Source: Planctomycetia bacterium (GTDB taxonomy: Bacteria; Planctomycetota; Phycisphaerae; Phycisphaerales; SM1A02). Taken from it: a stretch of DNA of 7,109 nt. The first letter of the stretch is position 1. Each line of letters starts with the position of its first letter. The stretch is from the NCBI GenBank assembly GCA_005798965.1, contig SYIB01000250.1, positions 1 through 7,109 of the forward strand. The letters run 5' to 3'. The position numbers and the translations under genes are program-made. Of this stretch, positions 5,682 to 7,109 are shown piece after piece. Below the pieces are notes generated by a model. That model saw only the letters and a list, made by a program, of their open reading frames with translations, was not told the origin of the DNA and did not search any database.

Positions 5682-5853
5682 CGGAGCGCGGAAGGTCGGG
5701 GCCCCAATCGGGGGCGCCGCGCAGGCACCGCGAGCGATCGCGCGCCAGTGAGCCCCCGTGCCGGAAACCTGCTTCGCTCGAAGGCGGGGCAGGCGCCCCT
5801 TGCGGGGCCAACCGACGTGCCGCTTTCGCGGCGAGGGCCCTTTCCTTCCAAGC
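5637..5853 (-). ncRNA. Candidate structured small RNA of unknown class
   Basis: A closing helix pairs GGAAGG (5844-5849, minus-strand reading) with CCTTCC (5690-5695). A three-by-three internal loop follows, then GGGCCC (5835-5840) pairs with GGGCCC (5699-5704). Inside are four mutually compatible stems on the minus strand. They are GCCGC-GAAA-GCGGC (5819-5832), GCCCC-GCAA-GGGGC (5795-5808), CTTC-GAGC-GAAG extended by CCTG/CAGG (5768-5793), and a 7-bp CGGGGGC/GCCCCCG helix (5752-5758 with 5709-5715). Two loops are GNRA tetraloops only on the minus strand, which points to the transcribed strand. A strong terminator follows. Upstream are TTGCGC (5882-5887) and TACCTT (5860-5865) with a 16-bp spacer, predicting a start near 5853 and an RNA of about 215 nt. 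I find no match to the conserved cores of RNase P RNA, SRP RNA, tmRNA or 6S RNA. It could instead be a structured 3' UTR of the upstream gene. Confidence 0.5.
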
Positions 5854-6008
5854 ACGTGCAAGGTAGTGCGGACTGAGCCCCGCGCAAGCAATTTTCTCGC
5901 GCTCGATCACCTTTTCCGTCGGCTGAATCGCAGCACAAGGTTTTAGGTCCTTGATCACCGCCCTGCAGCAGCCCATGTCCGGGCGATGCGAACCGAGCGC
6001 AGCGCGCG
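5854..6008 (-). other. Non-coding stretch with small hairpins downstream of the TIM-barrel gene
   Basis: This part of the 430-bp gene-free interval (5579-6008) is less GC-rich than its flanks and I see no believable gene in it. It holds two small inverted repeats, CAAGG/CCTTG at 5936-5953 with an 8-nt loop, and GCGCGAG/CTTGCGC at 5882-5902 on the minus strand (7 pairs including one G-U, loop of 7). GCTG/CAGC flanking a 5-nt loop lies between them. Neither hairpin is followed by a T run, so neither terminates the isomerase gene. The stretch is probably that gene's 3' UTR or the upstream part of a longer structured RNA. Minus-strand GGTGATC occurs twice here. Confidence 0.4.
5860..5887 (-). promoter_or_regulatory. 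Putative promoter of the candidate small RNA
   Basis: Read on the minus strand: TTGCGC at 5887-5882, a 16-bp spacer, then TACCTT at 5865-5860. Both are partial matches to sigma-70-type -35 and -10 boxes; the -10 fits the TANNNT pattern seen elsewhere in the window. Predicted initiation near 5853 falls four bases before the closing helix of the structured region. Confidence 0.35.
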
Positions 6009-6902
6009 TCAACCGATGCGTGGGTCTCGGCACAGCGCGATGGCCGACCGCAGGCTCTCCATCGGATCGAGTGCGGGGATGAATTCCTGCCCGATGTATC
6101 CGGCATAGCCAGTTCCTGCAATCGCAGCGCAGATCGCCGGGTACTGCAGTTCCTGGCCCGTGCCGATCTCATGGCGGCCGGGCACGCCCCCGGTGTGGTA
6201 GTGCCCGATCCACTTGGCGTGATCACGGATCGTTCGAATGACATCGCCCTCCATCACCTGCATGTGATAGATGTCATAGAGCAGTCGGAATCTGTCCTCG
6301 CCGACAGCCTCGGCCAGGCGAACACCCCAGGTCGTGCGATCGCACATGTAATCGCGGTGATCAACCTTGGAATTCAGCAGTTCCATGACGATCGTCACGC
6401 CCTCCGCCTTTGCTGCGGGCATGATGCGCCGCAAGCAGTCTGCGCAGTTGGCCAGCCCTTCATCATCGGGCATGCCGCGGCGATTGCCGCTGAAGACGAT
6501 CATCTGCGGGATGCCTGCCTTGGCAACGAGCGGAAGCAAGCGCTCAGCTTCCGTCACGATGCGGTCGTGGGTCTCACGGCGATTCATGCCTTCAACGATG
6601 GATGTGGGACCATTGGCGACCGCGCAGGCAAGCCCGGCATCGCGCACGGCCGACCACTCATGCTCGCTCAGGAGTTCGACACTCCTGTAACCCATGGCCT
6701 TGACCCTGGAGCACAGATCGTTGAGCTCGAAGCCTCCGTAGCACCAGCGGCAGACCGAGTGGCGGTAGACGGGGCCGCGGTAGTAACCCGTGAACCCGCC
6801 CAGAGCGGCATCAGCCGTGACGGTGGCTACGCCCTCGCCCTGCACGAGTTGTGCGGCGGCGGCAACGGAACCAGCGGAAGCAAGGAAGGCGCGGCGGTCC
6901 AT
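6009..6902 (-). CDS. Tat-exported TIM-barrel isomerase/epimerase, hydroxypyruvate isomerase family
   Basis: A 297-residue protein of the xylose isomerase-like TIM-barrel superfamily, closest in pattern to hydroxypyruvate isomerase (Hyi), which interconverts hydroxypyruvate and tartronate semialdehyde. The N-terminus MDRRAFLASAGSVAAAA is a twin-arginine signal with RRxFL followed by an alanine-rich hydrophobic region, so export folded through Tat is likely. The barrel starts near residue 46. Metal-site residues by family pattern are Glu174 (VTIVMELLNSK), Asp210 (LLYDIYHMQVMEGD at 207-220, the most diagnostic block), His236 in GHYHTGGVPGRHEIGTG, and Glu273 (GQEF). His213 lies in the same loop as Asp210. 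The GHYHTGG version differs from the HxQxAD pattern I recall for cytosolic Hyi, so the substrate may be another sugar or keto-acid. No Shine-Dalgarno is seen; TAGCCT lies 6 nt before the ATG. A terminator-bearing structured region lies just upstream. Confidence 0.9.
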   Translation of the reverse strand: MDRRAFLASAGSVAAAAQLVQGEGVATVTADAALGGFTGYYRGPVYRHSVCRWCYGGFELNDLCSRVKAMGYRSVELLSEHEWSAVRDAGLACAVANGPTSIVEGMNRRETHDRIVTEAERLLPLVAKAGIPQMIVFSGNRRGMPDDEGLANCADCLRRIMPAAKAEGVTIVMELLNSKVDHRDYMCDRTTWGVRLAEAVGEDRFRLLYDIYHMQVMEGDVIRTIRDHAKWIGHYHTGGVPGRHEIGTGQELQYPAICAAIAGTGYAGYIGQEFIPALDPMESLRSAIALCRDPRIG

Positions 6903-6908
6903 TGACGC

Positions 6909-6914
6909 AGGCTA
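6909..6914 (-). promoter_or_regulatory. TANNNT -10-like element, 6 nt before the TIM-barrel isomerase ATG
   Basis: On the minus strand: TAGCCT, six bases (GCGTCA), then the ATG at 6902. TTGCCG at 6930-6935 lies 15 bp further upstream as a possible -35. With no Shine-Dalgarno present, this predicts a leaderless mRNA, with the same spacing as the two plus-strand cases. Confidence 0.55.
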
Positions 6915-6945
6915 GCGCAGCCAGCGCCACGGCAATCCCTGCACC

Positions 6946-6982
6946 AAAAAGAACAGCGCCCCCGGCAAGCCGAGGGCGCTGT
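6946..6982 (-). terminator. Intrinsic terminator upstream of the TIM-barrel isomerase gene, minus strand
   Basis: ACAGCGCCC pairs with GGGCGCTGT over nine perfect pairs (6953-6961 with 6974-6982). After one mismatch, three more pairs are closed by a four-base loop, which is CTTG on the minus strand. The minus strand continues TTCTTTTT (6945-6952), while the plus strand has no T run, so it acts on leftward transcription. It ends 43 bp before the isomerase ATG. It could end an upstream gene or RNA entering from beyond 7109, or form an attenuator for the isomerase gene. Confidence 0.8.
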
Positions 6983-7109
6983 AGAAAAGAGCAGTTGGAG
7001 CCATTCCAGCTCGTTACCGAGCCGGTTTCCACGTGAGTGGACGAGGTACGTTGACGATTGCATCTCCGAGATCGCTCTCGGGGGATGTCTAAGAACATTC
7101 CCTTAGAAA
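6983..7109 (-). ncRNA. Structured non-coding stretch, cut by window edge
   Basis: On the minus strand this stretch reads as consecutive hairpins before the terminator. They are TCTAAG/CTTAGA with an 8-nt loop (7088-7107), CCGAGA-GCGA-TCTCGG (7066-7081, extended by CATC/GATG), TCCAC-TCAC-GTGGA (7028-7041), and an 8-pair CCGGCTCG-GTAA-CGAGCTGG stem with one G-U pair (7008-7027). Two loops are GNRA only on this strand, the same strand bias as at 5637-5853. Stop codons close all three frames near the edge, so an upstream gene could end here and this could be its 3' UTR. It could also be the 3' end of a small RNA or a leader of the isomerase gene. No known riboswitch core is recognisable. Confidence 0.35.

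Noticed and set aside
5637..5853. Identity of the structured RNA as RNase P RNA, SRP RNA, tmRNA or 6S RNA
   Set aside because: The GGAAGGAAAG stretch recalls conserved cores of RNase P and SRP RNA, but the rest of those cores, a tmRNA tRNA-like end, and the single long rod of 6S RNA are all absent.
4352..5866. Very long plus-strand open frame (504 codons) opposite the FKBP gene
   Set aside because: It is a shadow frame of GC-rich coding DNA: it overlaps the convincing lipoprotein and FKBP genes and its sequence shows no family motif.
5985..5994. tRNA T-loop-like GGTTCGCATC on the minus strand
   Set aside because: The flanking bases do not form a T stem and no acceptor or anticodon arm can be built around it.
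5575..6033. Open frame on the minus strand, 152 codons, bridging the isomerase 3' end and the FKBP start
   Set aside because: It begins inside the isomerase gene, runs through a strong terminator and the FKBP promoter, and ends at the FKBP start codon. Its codon use is mixed and its composition is Pro/Arg-rich without any recognisable motif. The RNA-structure explanation fits better.

Overview
The window looks like GC-rich bacterial chromosome, most likely from a planctomycete (possibly Phycisphaerae-like). This is inferred from gene content: an EVE-domain protein, a free-standing Lon substrate-binding domain, a Tat-tagged hydroxypyruvate-isomerase-like protein and a PepSY-FKBP fusion. No rRNA or other taxonomic marker is present. 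I see no mobile element, CRISPR array, tRNA or phage gene; this is ordinary housekeeping chromosome with two unusual, highly structured non-coding stretches.

Left block (1-1464, minus strand): three genes read leftwards, a Lon substrate-binding (LON-N) protein, an EVE-domain protein, and the first 62 codons of a LemA-family membrane protein that runs off the edge. The EVE and LemA genes have Shine-Dalgarno sites. Middle block (1484-4614, plus strand): a two-helix membrane protein with a possible NTF2-like tail, a PLP-dependent low-specificity threonine aldolase, an M29 metallo-aminopeptidase and a small putative lipoprotein, all tightly spaced. The two blocks diverge from a gap of only 19 bp.

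Right block (4703-7109, minus strand): an exported PepSY-PepSY-FKBP peptidyl-prolyl isomerase converging on the lipoprotein gene, then a 430-bp gene-free stretch, then a Tat-signal TIM-barrel isomerase/epimerase of the hydroxypyruvate isomerase family, then a terminator and further hairpins up to the window edge. The gene-free stretch (5579-6008) holds a strong minus-strand terminator. Upstream of it lies a compact set of mutually compatible helices with GNRA tetraloops on the minus strand, preceded by a promoter-like sequence. This is my best candidate for an undescribed small RNA. A second, edge-truncated run of hairpins with GNRA loops, ending in its own terminator, lies upstream of the isomerase gene.

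Regulation: three genes (threonine aldolase, M29 peptidase, TIM-barrel isomerase) carry a TANNNT hexamer exactly 6 nt before the ATG and no Shine-Dalgarno site, as expected for leaderless transcripts. The FKBP gene carries the same kind of hexamer further upstream together with a good Shine-Dalgarno site. The window therefore mixes leaderless and leadered genes. Functionally, the plus-strand genes suggest amino-acid and peptide turnover in the cytoplasm, and the right-hand genes act in the envelope; I see no single pathway uniting the window.
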